Source: Dromaius novaehollandiae (Eukaryota > Chordata > Aves > Casuariiformes > Dromaiidae). From it: a stretch of 64,000 bases of DNA. The stretch is taken from positions 496,001 to 560,000 of the forward strand of contig NC_088112.1 of the NCBI RefSeq assembly GCF_036370855.1, written 5' to 3'. Of the stretch, positions 1-9,540 are shown one piece after another. The notes below the pieces were generated by a model that did no database searches, was not told the origin of the DNA, and saw only the letters and a list, made by a program, of their open reading frames with translations. Position 1 is the first letter of the stretch. Each line of letters opens with the position of its first letter. A program made the position numbers and the translations under genes.

Positions 1-2685
1 CATTTCCAGTAGGCTCTCGAGAGCACCACAGGAGCTGCAGGACACTGCAGCCTCCAGGACGCAGGACCCCTTTCCTCCCAGAGCCAGATCCCAAAGGGGG
101 ACCCAGTCCCAGGGAAACCTGGCCACGGATTGCTCCTCCTTCCCCCCCAACACGAGGGCGTGGAGCCGGCCCCACAGGAGCCGTGAGGCTCAGGGCAGCC
201 CCAGCCCCAGAACCCAGGATGCCTGTCACATTGTGCCCTGAGCTGGGCGGTGCCCTGAGCTGGGCGGCACCCTCAGGCAGCCCCCAGCCCTCTCCAGCCA
301 CCTCCACAGCCTGGGATCCACAGCTCTTTTTGCAGTTAACAGTCTCTGGGCAACATCTCAGGAAGGAGCTCCCGAAGCCCTTAGCCTCGAGAGACAGCCA
401 CAGAAGCCCTGGGAACAAGGAACTGTGATCTGGGCTGGTGGCCTCATTCCAGCAACCTTCCATCTCGCTTGACCCCTGTCCTCTGCTTGCCTGTCCATCT
501 GGGAAAAAAGGACACTCTTCCCATCTCGTCACCCAAAACTCCTCTCCTATGTGCTCCTGCTCCTCTGCCTGTTGGTGAGGGGCCCCAACACAGCTTCTGT
601 CCCCCTCTTTGCCATGGAGTGGATTCAAGGGGCAGCGGGGGGGGGGGTGGGAGGGGGAGCACATGAGCAGTGCCCAGCAGCTCCCAGGCCTCATAGGGGA
701 GTGAGGGCTCTGCCATGGCACTGGGGAGATGTCCCTGTAATGCAGTACATCACTGTGGCTTCAGCTCGTGTCATCAGGGGCTCAGTAGGTCACTGCCATG
801 GAGATGATACAGCCAGGAAGAGACTTATTTTCCAGAAATTTCTGTTCAATCCTTTAGGAAAGTCCCGAGATGGTCCCAAAGGCAGCGAAATATCTCAGAT
901 GGGGCCCTGGAGAAGTAACTACTGCACCCCTGCACCAATGAGTCTCTGCACTGGGCAGATCTGTGAGGGAAGCTGGGGTTTGGAGGTTGGTTTGGGGGTT
1001 GGCATTTTTCAAAGACGGGATCAAAGTCATGTGGGATGAAACAGCCCAAAGCGTGGCCATGTGCTGAAATGCTTTGATGAGCCTCAAAACTGGTTTCTCC
1101 TGTGGGTCGCTCTTTTTGTAGAAGTAGGTTGTAGGACAATATGGGGCAGGACAGAACCTTCCTCCTTTAGGCACCAAAGCAGGATCTTTGTTTTTAAAAG
1201 TCCTCAGCAAAGTTTCTCAGTCTAAGATAGAGATGATATACCAGAAAACAGCAAACATGCCCTTAAGCCACATCATCCAGAGGCCTGGTCCCTGCCAGGC
1301 TCCAAAGCCATGGGCCAGGCCAGGTAGCAAATCTGGGCAATTTTTCCCATTTCCCATAAATTTTGCCCAGCTTTCCTTCTGGCTGAACCTGGAGAAAGCC
1401 ATTTCTCATCTCTGGATGTCATTTGGTTTGTGGGCTTTTCAGTGTCACCTTGGGACAGTGCTTCTCCCCTAGGTTCCTGTTTGATTCTGGGGAGAATGCT
1501 ACAGCTTTTGCATTGTGACCACTCTTTTTTTGGCGACTCGTGCCCCCTGAGGCCCTGATGTGGCAGTGTCTGTGCAGTCCTGAAAGTGAAGGTGGCAATG
1601 AGTGGAGCAATGGGGGTCCTTTGCTTTGTAAGAAAAGCAAGAGAAGTGGTCCTTTGTCCAACCTGCCACCTAGTGCTGGTGTAGGAGAGAGCTCCTTTGA
1701 ACAGCTTGGAAGACAGCAAAGCTTTGGTATCCCAGGCCCCAAGCTCCTTCGATGGGTCAGCTTGGCTGGGGCTCACTGATGTTGGGGACAGTGCTACAGC
1801 TTTTGCCTTATGACCACTCTTTTTTTGTGACTCGTGACAGCGTCCCAACTCCCAACCTGCCCACCTCAAAACAGCCTCTCTCCACAAGGCCTTCACTTGG
1901 CCTAAGAGCTTCCAGCAAGCAAACCCCTAGCCTGCAACAAGCATCTGCCGTGGCCTCCTCCTCCTCTCTCAGCAAACACTGCTGCAGACAAAAGCTCACC
2001 CTTGGAAAAGCAAATGAGAGGGAAGCAGGGGAAAAGCATGCTTGGGACGCATCCCAGAACAAGGAGAAACAGTTCATTAGGAGACACTCTAGAGTGATAT
2101 AAATTGGAGAACGTTGCTGCCAATTATTCTGAAAGCTGAAAAATAATGATAATCATAAAACCCTTTAAAAGCAGAAATACTGCTCTCTCAGCACTCATAC
2201 TTGTTTAAATGTTCCCTAACCTGATCCTCCTCACTGAGGGTAAATCTCTCTTGCTCCAGACTTTCCCACAGGTCTCAGGGGCCTGGCAGGCCTGTGGGCA
2301 AATCTCACCAGCAAAGACCAATGCAAAGAGAGCATTGAGAACCTTGACCTTTTCTGTGTGCTTTGTCACCAGATCCCCTGTCCCATTCAGCAATGGACCC
2401 ACCTTGTCCAAAGGACCCACCTACTTTTCCTTTTATCTCACATGGGATTTTTACAAGCGGATCCCTGAACAGGCCCAAGTCTGCTCTCCTGAAGTCTAGG
2501 GTTGTGGCCCTGCTTCTTGCCTTGTGCCTTCCTCCCAGGACCATGAATGTCACCATCTCTTGGTTACTACTTCCAAGGCTGCCCTTGACCTTTGCATTCC
2601 CAACCAATTCTTCTTTCTTTGTGCATACCAGATCCAGCAGAGCACCTCCTATCCTCAACAACATGATCACCTGTGTCAGGAAGGT
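1..2685 (+). repeat. Left arm of a long inverted repeat
   Basis: This segment is the reverse complement of 13971-16655; every paired position sums to 16656, so no indel was found, even in an 11-G run near 637-647. I noted only two substitutions (886 C versus T, 1077 A versus G, read on the + strand). The homology is still running at base 1, so the arm extends off the window. The inner end, 2685, lies inside a CR1 element that continues on this side to about 3240 but is cut short in the other arm. Within the arm, a roughly 46-bp motif occurs twice (about 1499-1545 and 1793-1838). Open frames inside the arm look non-coding. Confidence 0.97.
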
Positions 2686-3240
2686 CTCCCCCAATCATGA
2701 CCCACAAGCTCTCAGCTGGCTCATCATCAACCACAGGTAGAGCTCTGTGCATTCCCACTGCTCTCGCACTTAAAGGGCCACTCCCCCTCCTCGCCTTCCC
2801 AGCCAGTTCTTCCTAAAGAAGGATCTGCTGCAGCATTCTAGTCACGTGAGCTAGCCGACCATGTGTCTGTGATCCCAACGAAATCATAGCCTTGCAAGTG
2901 CACATGGACTTCAAATTCCTCCAGGCTGCAGGCATTAGTGTACAGGCACCTCAGAGAGGTGCCCAGTTGTTCTGGTTTCCCACAAAAAGTGTGAGAGCTT
3001 TCTCCACCAAGCTGCCCTCTCAGCACCTCCTCCTTTGTGTGCACACACTTGAGGTGAGTCCATATCAGCGCTAGTTTGTTGTTTTCATGGTCTCTCTTGT
3101 CCACATCGCCCCACACACTTGGCTTGCCAGACTGGTCCACCACTACTTCATTTGGCTGTGGTTCATCATTTCCTTCTCTTATTGTTCCCAGTTTAAAACT
3201 CTCCTAACTAGTTGGGCCAGCCTTTTGGCAAAGATGCATT
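2200..3240 (-). mobile_element. CR1 LINE fragment (ORF2, antisense)
   Basis: Minus-strand translation gives CR1 ORF2 hallmarks: the segment following the endonuclease (GGALLDLV, EELVG, then TLDFRRADLGLFR at about 2460-2650) and further upstream the endonuclease start (CLYTNACS, QGYDFVGITDTW at about 2850-2970). The frame carries stops and shifts, so it is a decayed copy. It spans the inverted-repeat breakpoint at 2685, and its first 485 bp are duplicated in the right arm. The limits are approximate: homology fades before 2200 and after about 3240. Confidence 0.85.
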
Positions 3241-4149
3241 TGCCTCAGTGGAGTCTGTATGTGCAGTGTCAACGGTGTGCCTGGATCCTGTGTGCATGTG
3301 CATGTGCGTGTGTGTGAGAGAGAGAGAGAGAGCAAGCGAGCGAGCGAGCAGAGGGTGTGTGCTTGAACATTGGCTGCCGGAAGCTCTGGGGGGAAGGAGT
3401 GGCCCCAGCAGGGCAGGGTCATTCCCCCATGGAGGGGGTGCTGTGTGAGGCAGGGCTGCTCACAGCTCCTGCTCACTCCCAGGACACTTCCCCAGGAGCT
3501 TCTCAGGAGGAAGCTCCAGGCAGGGAGGACACCAAAGGCAAGGAACTTCCCCGAGTCTCTGCTTTCAGGCCTCTGCTGTTGGGGTAGGGGGAAAAGGAGC
3601 TGCCAAGCCTCAACAAGAGCCCGAGACTCTGAAGCTGATGGAGAGACAAGCAGGTCTGTGAGGAAGATCAGAAAATGCCTTCACCCACCCTCCACCCACA
3701 GACAGCAGCAGCAGCAGCACCTTTGCTGGCCCCAGCAGGTTCTGTCCCAGTTGCTCCTGAGCACCTACAAACATGCAGATGCCCCTCAACACTGCCCCGC
3801 TGCCAGGAGGTGTCTGTGGGGCAGAGCTGAGTGCACAGGGGCTGCCATGGGGGCTGTGGGCTAACACTCCCCTTAGGAGAAGTCACCTTCAGACCCTTGA
3901 CTGCCTCTGTGGAGGTGTCCAGAGGGGCTGTGAGAGCCCTCCAGCAAGGCACAGCTCTCCCACAGCTGCTTTGCTGCAATAGCCAAGAGCCTTGGTCTGG
4001 CCATGGCCATCAGGAGCCTCTGCACGTCCTGCTCATCACTGTGCCCACAGCCAGGCTGAGCACAGGCAAAAGCTAGGCAGGAGCTGGGCATCCACCCTGG
4101 GGAAAGCAGGGCTGTCAGCAGGGGCACAAGGGAGCTGGCTCCGTCCTGC
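3241..4149. other. Stretch without a recognised gene; simple repeats
   Basis: Nothing here resembles a known gene. It contains a compound microsatellite at 3307-3349 (GT, then GA, then GCGA units) and a short CAG run near 3704-3718. Open frames are short and show no family motif. GC content rises towards the CpG-rich block that follows. Confidence 0.5.
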
Positions 4150-5130
4150 CCCCAGCCTGGAGCCACCACGGCACCGAGCCACATGGCCGCCCGCAGAAGG
4201 GGCGCAAGAGCCGGGGGCTTCTGCAGGGCCGGAGGTGACCCAGGCTGCACTGGGCCTTCCCCAGCAGCTGCTCACACCCAGCCGAGCCACGGCAGCTCCA
4301 GCTGCCCCTGCGCTCACAGCCGCTCACTCTGCCCGGTCTGCGGCCCTCGGCCCCGGCATTGCAGCTCCCAGTGCTCCGGCTTGAGGCTCCGGGCGGCCCC
4401 ATGCGTCAGCAGCCACCTCTCGCCCCCTCCCTCCCCACAGGGCTCGGGCAGCTCCGGCCTCAACCCCAGCCTCTGTGCCAGTGCACATGCTCCACCCACC
4501 CTCGCTCCTGCCCTCCCTTCCCCTCGGGCCCCTCCCCTCCCCACCCCTCGCGCAGCGCATGCACACTGCCGCCCCCTCCCACCCCGCCCTCATGTCCAGC
4601 CCCGGGAGGCCACGCCCCGCGGGAGCCAATGGAGGAGTGTGGGAGGGGAGGGGCCGTGGTGCGGGAGGTGTCACTTCCCGCAGGGGCGGGGCCCGTGTGT
4701 CCCTGGCGGCCACCTCCAGTGCCTGCCTGCCCCGCCGCCGCAGCTGCCGGGCCTGGCCTGGGCTGGCCTGGGCTGGCCTGGCCTGGCCTGGCCGCAGCGC
4801 TGCTCTCGGCAGTGGCAGTTGTTGGCGGCTGCGCAGGGAGCTGGAGTGGCGCTGTGGCCTGGCACATGCTCGTGTGCCCGGAGCCAGTGGCAGCTATTGC
4901 TGGCTCAAAATGAGGGCGGCAAGCGAGGGGGCAGTGGCGGCGGACTGGGCCTGGGCTGCGGGAGTTGTACTGCAGGGCAGCGTCCGCAGGGAAACGCAGC
5001 TGCCGGGCGCCGCTGCCACAGGTCCCAGCTCTGCTCCGGGGCCTGGGCGAGTCTGCGGAGGGGACAGGAGAGAAGCCTCTGTGTGGGTGGGGGCAGGGGC
5101 TGCCCAGGAACATCCTGGTGACACCGAGGG
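4150..5130. promoter_or_regulatory. CpG-rich block, possible promoter island
   Basis: GC content is very high and CG dinucleotides are frequent, unlike the flanking DNA, with GC-box-like GGGGCGGGG near 4684 and a GGCCT-type tandem stretch at 4750-4793. This is how avian CpG-island promoters look. No TATA box, conserved first exon or splice donor could be assigned, so neither the gene nor the direction of transcription is known. Long open frames across it on both strands are expected from GC-rich DNA and are not called as genes. Confidence 0.5.
4750..4793 (+). repeat. GGCCT/GGGCT short tandem repeat
   Basis: About eight to nine pentamer units alternating GGCCT and GGGCT lie inside the CpG-rich block. 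Confidence 0.8.
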
Positions 5131-5603
5131 GTGTTTTCAGCCAGCACTGCAGCTTGGTGGGTGCAGAGAAGCCCTGAGCTGTGAGAGCTCCATCGCTGGT
5201 CAGACCAAGGCAGCAGGTGAGGAGTGAGAGGAGCAGGGAAGCTGTTTTCTGTGCTCCTGCTGCCCTTGCTGTTCTCCCCCAGTGGGGAGATGAAGCGCTC
5301 TGGGTGCGGGTGGGGAAACTGATGGGGACAGTAGATAGGCATGAGCTGCTGTTGTACTGCTCTGCGGAAAAGTAGCATTCAGGTTTTTTGATTAACCTGT
5401 GGAAATGTGGCTTTTTTCTCTTCAGCTCTAAGTTACGAACTTTAACAAGCTGTCATCTCTAGTAATGAGGAGGAAAGAGGGGTTTGAAAAGAACAGAGCC
5501 TGAGCTTAGGTAAGTATATCTAGGATTATAGTGCTTTTTTGATAGCTTCCTTTTTTCCTGTAGGAAAGTAAAAGGTTGGCCACAAATGGGCACTGTCTTC
5601 GTT
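5131..5603. other. Stretch without a recognised feature
   Basis: Unique-looking sequence between the CpG-rich block and ERV1. The last six bases before the provirus (5604-5609, AGTCAG) are its target duplication. I see no exon or repeat here. Confidence 0.5.
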
Positions 5604-5609
5604 AGTCAG
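5604..5609 (+). repeat. ERV1 target-site duplication, left
   Basis: AGTCAG, identical to 10570-10575. Six bases is typical of alpha- and betaretroviral integrases. Confidence 0.93.
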
Positions 5610-5994
5610 TGTGGAGGACTGGCTTGAGGGCAGAGGTCATGTGAAGATTGAACAAATAAAGGAAGCAGAACTAAGTGCATATCGCACACAGTTGATGTGA
5701 GCCAAGTCCCGTATGAGAGTAAAAACAGCTAGAGCCAAGGACACATTGTCCTTGGCTCCAAGGTGTTATCAATGATTAGTCCTGGGAACTTGCGGGTGAT
5801 GTAATGCAGAAGTTGCTGGGTAAACCAAGTTGCTGTTACCAATAAGGAGCTCAGCTTTTGCAATATGTATGAGCCTGATTAGTCCTATACTATATAAAGA
5901 AAGACCACGCCTAATAAAGTTGAAGTACACTGATCACTCATATTGAGCGTCTGGGTCTTCCCTCCGTCGGCTCCTCCCGTGCAAGTTTCCAACA
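5610..5994 (+). repeat. ERV1 5' LTR
   Basis: 385 bp, TG...CA. A TATA box (TATATAAAG) starts at 5891 and an AATAAA signal lies at 5913-5918, so U3 makes up most of the LTR. The only difference from the 3' LTR is at the seventh base (G here, A there). Confidence 0.96.
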
Positions 5995-5996
5995 AA

Positions 5997-6014
5997 TGGC
6001 GCCCGAACAGGGAC
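5997..6014 (+). other. ERV1 primer-binding site, tRNA-Lys
   Basis: Two bases after the LTR, TGGCGCCCGAACAGGGAC is an exact complement of the 3' end of tRNA-Lys(UUU), the primer used by many betaretroviruses and lentiviruses. Confidence 0.95.
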
Positions 6015-6227
6015 CCTGCCGGTCAGGGACTCGGTGATTAAAAACTCAGGAGTCGACAGAGTGCTAGAGACAGCTGGTCCTGCTGTGCTAAAGGCGACGA
6101 GACACAAAAGGGGGTCTACGTGCCAGAGTTACAGAGGAGGTGGAGAGGACACAAACAAAGGGGGTCCGTGCCCAGGACGAGACGGGGTCCTGCCAGAAAG
6201 TCTCGCCGCAGGTCTTGCAAAGGTTGC

Positions 6228-6237
6228 AACGGTAAGT
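6228..6237 (+). promoter_or_regulatory. Candidate major splice donor in ERV1 leader
   Basis: ACG|GTAAGTG matches the splice-donor consensus, with the cut after 6230. It sits in the leader just before the gag frame, where subgenomic env RNA normally originates. No splicing data support it. Confidence 0.55.
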
Positions 6238-6511
6238 GAGTAACCACGGAGCGACAAGCGGCTTATTATTTATTAAGATGCTTTTTAGAAAAGCGGGGTA
6301 CTCAAGGAATAGAATGTCATAAGGAACTCCCAGGGCTATTAGCTTACGGAGTGGCTAAGGGGTGTTTTGTTAACCCAGATACCATGTTCGAACAAACTGA
6401 ATGGAAAAAATTTGGGGACAAGTTGTTTGATGAAGTAATAAGTGATAACAAGACAGCAAAAAAGCTGATGAAGCCGTGGAGGGCAGTTACTAATGCTCTC
6501 GCACCTCAAAG

Positions 6512-6536
6512 AAAAAAAAAAAAAAAAAAAAAAAAA
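6512..6536 (+). repeat. Poly(A) run inside ERV1 gag
   Basis: Twenty-five A's encode a poly-lysine stretch after the matrix domain. The run is prone to slippage, so its true length is uncertain. Confidence 0.9.
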
Positions 6537-6699
6537 GTAGCTCCCGCCGCCGCAGAGCGTTTGGGAAGCCCCGATGGGTTCAAGGAACCCCCGCATGCAG
6601 AGGTGTCCCTATACCCATCGCCCCCCTCGATCCGAACCTTTACTATTGCCCAGGGAGGGTCTGGGAACACAGGCCTGCCAAAAGGAGCAACATTGACCA

Positions 6700-6870
6700 T
6701 GCGGCAGATCCCCCCTCCTCCCTCAGCGCCTCCCCCCCCTCTCCCTCCCCCCCCTCTCTCCCTCCCCCCTCTCTCTCCCCCCCTCCCCCCTCTCTCTCTC
6801 TCCCCCCCCTCCCCCCCTCTCTCTCTCCCCCCCTCTCTCCCCCCCCCCCTTTTTCTCCTCTCCTCCTTCT
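6700..6870 (+). repeat. Polypyrimidine (C/T) tract inside ERV1 gag
   Basis: About 170 bp almost purely of C and T on this strand, coding for proline, serine and leucine in the Gag frame. It has mirror-like stretches that could favour triplex DNA. Length may be affected by assembly. Confidence 0.85.
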
Positions 6871-6981
6871 CCTCTTCCTTTGGCCACAGTTATCTGAGGA
6901 CACCCATCTTAGGCTATCAATGTGAAATAAGTTTTTCTCTATGATATTAATGGTCAGAAACCACTAATAAAAGCAGTTTGG

Positions 6982-7005
6982 AAAAAAAAAAAAAAAAAAA
7001 AAAAA
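6982..7005 (+). repeat. Second poly(A) run in ERV1 gag
   Basis: Twenty-four A's followed by five G's, exactly where the Gag reading frame changes and the N-terminal capsid domain is missing. Confidence 0.9.
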
Positions 7006-7725
7006 GGGGGTATCCCATCTTATATGGGAATAAAGCAGGGCCGGGAAGAGCCTTTCGGCTTGTTTATTGACAGAGTAGCCAATGCTATACAAGCAGCAGG
7101 GGTACCAGATTATCTGAAAGGGACTATCTTGAAACAATGTGCAATACAGAATAGTAACCCTTCAATGCGTAGTATTTTAGCCACACTCCCAGGAACATGG
7201 ACTATTGAGGAGGGGCTAGAAAGAATGGCGCAGGTACCTGTAGGACCGCAAGCTATGCTAGTAGAGGCGGTGAAACAATTAGGAGAGAGCATGAGAGAGC
7301 AAGCACAGGCGTTGCGGGATAATATGCAACAGAATCAAAGTCAGGTATTCGCTGCCCTTGCTCCTTTGCAAAATCCCGGCGGAAATATCCCCCCTAATCG
7401 ACGATCGGCACACTGCTACCGATGCGGCGTTGTTGGTCATCTTCGCAGAGAATGCCAAGCTAGTAGAGTATGGTGTCCCAACTGCAAAAGCAACAAACAT
7501 GATGGAGCGGCTTGCTGGAAGGCTGGCTCGGGAAACACCCGGAGGAGCGGGACGAGCCGCCCCGCGACGACACAAAAGGCGGCATTCACCACAACAACTC
7601 AGCAACCCCCGCAGTTAACACAACCACCTCAGCCGGCGCCCAGCTCCACTCCGAACGGCATGAACCCCTTTGTCTTCGACCAGCCACCAGAGGGAGTCTC
7701 GGACTGGACTTGGCAACAGCAGTAG
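7006..7725 (+). pseudogene. gag: ERV1 gag, C-terminal capsid and nucleocapsid (frame 2 of 2)
   Basis: The frame opens in the capsid C-terminal domain with the major homology region (IKQGREEPFGLFIDRV from 7027). Nucleocapsid follows with two complete CX2CX4HX4C zinc knuckles: CYRCGVVGHLRREC and CPNCKSNKHDGAAC (about 7410-7515). A glutamine/proline-rich tail ends at 7725. Capsid C-terminal domain and nucleocapsid drive Gag assembly and RNA packaging. The gag-pro slippery site lies inside this frame at 7530. It is offset by one base from the matrix part upstream, so this copy cannot make full-length Gag. Family assignment is secure; the upstream edge is set by the poly(A) junction. Confidence 0.9.
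7530..7536 (+). promoter_or_regulatory. ERV1 gag-pro -1 frameshift site
   Basis: G GGA AAC fits the X XXY YYZ slippery pattern in the gag frame. The new frame is exactly the dUTPase-protease frame. A possible stem (GCGGG 7547-7551 with CCCGC 7561-7565) starts 10 nt downstream. The same heptamer type is known at betaretroviral gag-pro junctions. Confidence 0.88.
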
Positions 7726-8399
7726 ACGCCACCTTATTGGATACAAAGCCAACAAGAATCCGGACGAATGTCTATGGACCAGTAACTATTAATCATGAGC
7801 CGATAGGTGACTTACTGATTGGAAGACCGTCCGCTACAATGAAAGGATTACAAGTTTTGACAGGATTGATCGACAAGGACTATTTCGGGGAAATACAAAT
7901 TGTGGTTTCAGCAATGTTTCCACCTATGCACATACCACAAGGATCGAGAATAGCTCAACTTATTCCGCTTCCCCACCTGACTGAAGGGGTGGCACCAGCG
8001 AAAGAGCAACCACGAGGCTATGGTGCTTTTGGTTCCACTGGAAGTGCAGTATTACTGACTGTCGGAATGCATCAAAGGCCCCGACAAACCGTGACTGTAA
8101 AGTATAAAGAAGAATCTATACGCACTAATGCCTTATTGGACACTGGAGCGGATGTATCAATAATTAGCACTAAGATTTGGCCCCAGCATTGGCCAACCCG
8201 AGAGACCAGCTCTATGGTAGCTGGGGTAGGTGGGGTCACCCTCGCCCGAAAATCATCGACGCTACAATGGACTATAGGGAACAAGGTGGTTAATTGCTCC
8301 GTTTCCATTTTACCCCTACCTGAAGGAGTGCAAGCATTAATAGGGCGCGATATCCTTGCCCAGATGGGTATGGTGCTTACCTCGGAACACCCTTTATAG
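7536..8399 (+). CDS. pro: ERV1 dUTPase-protease (pro frame)
   Basis: Read after the -1 shift at 7530. First comes a trimeric dUTPase, which hydrolyses dUTP to dUMP and so limits uracil in viral DNA. Its five motifs are visible in order: GSLGLDLAT, a GRPS-containing segment, [22 protein letters not shown] and [10 protein letters not shown] (about 7700-8045). A retropepsin follows, with the catalytic LLDTGAD at about 8133-8150 (DTG at 8139-8147) and the C-terminal LIGRDIL near 8340, and then a stop at 8397-8399. No stop or shift interrupts the frame, making this the best-preserved part of the provirus. dUTPase placed before protease is typical of betaretroviruses. Confidence 0.92.
   Translation, partial: HPEERDEPPRDDTKGGIHHNNSATPAVNTTTSAGAQLHSERHEPLCLRPATRGSLGLDLATAVDATLLDTKPTRIRTNVYGPVTINHEPIGDLLIGRPSATMKGLQVLTGLIDKDYFGEIQIVVSAMFPPMHIPQGSRIAQLIPLPHLTEGVAPAKEQPRGYGAFGSTGSAVLLTVGMHQRPRQTVTVKYKEESIRTNALLDTGADVSIISTKIWPQHWPTRETSSMVAGVGGVTLARKSSTLQWTIGNKVVNCSVSILPLPEGVQALIGRDILAQMGMVLTSEHPL
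8390..8396 (+). promoter_or_regulatory. ERV1 pro-pol -1 frameshift site
   Basis: C CCT TTA directly precedes the protease stop TAG and fits X XXY YYZ in the pro frame. A -1 shift here enters the reverse-transcriptase frame. No downstream structure was established. Confidence 0.75.
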
Positions 8400-9539
8400 C
8401 ACCGGCCATTGCCTGGACTTTCCCAATCCCACTCAGCTGGAGGACTGATCAGCCTGTGTGGGTAGAGCAATGGCCGCTTAAACGGGAAAGTCTCATTCAA
8501 GCACATGAACTAGTAAAGCAACAGTACAAACAAGGTCATCTAAGACTATCTACCAGCCCTTGGAATACCCCAATATTTGTGATCAAGAAAAAATCCGGCA
8601 AATACAGACTTTTACACGATCTACGTGCTGTAAACAGACAGATGCGTAACATGGGTGCTTTACAACCGGGGTTACCCAATCCAGCAATGATCCCAGAAGG
8701 CTGGCACCTGCTAATCATAGATTTAAAGGACTGTTTCTTTACTATAGCCCTCCATGAAGATGATAAACAGCGATTTGCATTTACACTCCCTGCTATCAAT
8801 AGAGAGGGGCCAGACCAAAGATTTGAATGGACAGTACTACCGCAGGGTATGCGAAACTCACCAACCCTCTGTCAACTCTATGTCGATGCGGCACTTCAAC
8901 CGTTACGTCAACAGTGGCCAGAGACCATAATATATCACTACATGGACGATATATTGTTGGCACAAAAAAACCCCTTTTTCTCCTGAACAAAAATTTGATC
9001 TAATCATACAATTAAAGAAAAAGGAACTTGTGGTGGCTCCGGAAAAGGTACAGGAATCCAGCCCCTGGCAGTATCTAGGTTGGCATATTTCGAATGCCAC
9101 CATCAGACCACAGAAATTGACAATCAGGACTGACATAAGAACACTCAATGATGCTCAAAAACTATTAGGAGACCTCCAATGGATCCTTCTGGTTGTCGGC
9201 ATTCCTAATGAACTTTTAAATCTGCTACGCCCCTTGCTGAAGGGAACAGACCCAGCGGCTGCCGTCACGCTCACAGAGGAACAGCAACGGGTACTCCAGG
9301 AAATTGCATCGCTAATTACTACGCGTGCTACGCACCGACGCCTGGAAAATCAGCCACTTGATCTTACTATTTTATGTGGCCCACAATACCTAATGGGAGC
9401 CATTACACAACACAAAATAAAAACGGGGGAAAAAAGAGGGTTGGCGGAACCCATTGTACTGGAATGGATAGCACCACCGTTACAACCAAAACGAACTATT
9501 CAAGAAAAAATTTCAACGCTGGCCGAACGACTTACATGA
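8396..9539 (+). pseudogene. pol: ERV1 pol: reverse transcriptase only, frameshifted
   Basis: The pol frame is open from the slippery site. RT begins near [12 protein letters not shown] (about 8453) and shows fingers and palm motifs ([37 protein letters not shown]) and an intact YMDD active site at 8939-8950. The frame breaks at 8984-8986: a homopolymer-rich stretch (8965-8981) leaves the coding register displaced by one. RT thumb/connection sequence (SSPWQYLGWHI, LLGDLQW) continues in the other frame to a stop at 9537-9539. RNase H and integrase are absent. The enzyme would copy viral RNA into DNA, but this copy cannot make a full polymerase. Confidence 0.9.
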
Positions 9540-9540
9540 T

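Larger units (their letters stand above)
6246..6944 (+). pseudogene. gag: ERV1 gag, matrix part (frame 1 of 2)
   Basis: Matrix-type Gag frame that opens after a stop at 6237-6239. Where an initiator is expected there is ACG (6246-6248) in a strong context (ACCACGG); the first in-frame ATG is only at 6384. Matrix-like residues (for example GCFVNPDTMFEQTEWKKFGD at about 6360-6420) run to about 6500, where 25 A's (6512-6536) encode poly-lysine. A proline-rich tail follows, built on a pyrimidine tract at about 6700-6870. The frame ends at 6944, and the next Gag segment is in another frame. The N-terminal capsid domain is missing. Gag would form the virion core. Assignment to matrix rests on position and residue pattern. 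Confidence 0.75.

Noticed and set aside
1273-1896. 207-codon open frame on the minus strand (and its identical copy at 14760-15383)
   Set aside because: No family motif or splice context; internal similarity comes from the 46-bp repeat in the arm. Identical in both arms because the arms are.
4183-5227. Long open frames on both strands across the CpG-rich block
   Set aside because: GC-rich DNA has few stops; the peptides are low-complexity proline, alanine and glycine and match nothing.
6034-6243. 69-codon frame in the ERV1 leader
   Set aside because: Starts at GTG, overlaps the likely splice donor and has no homology.
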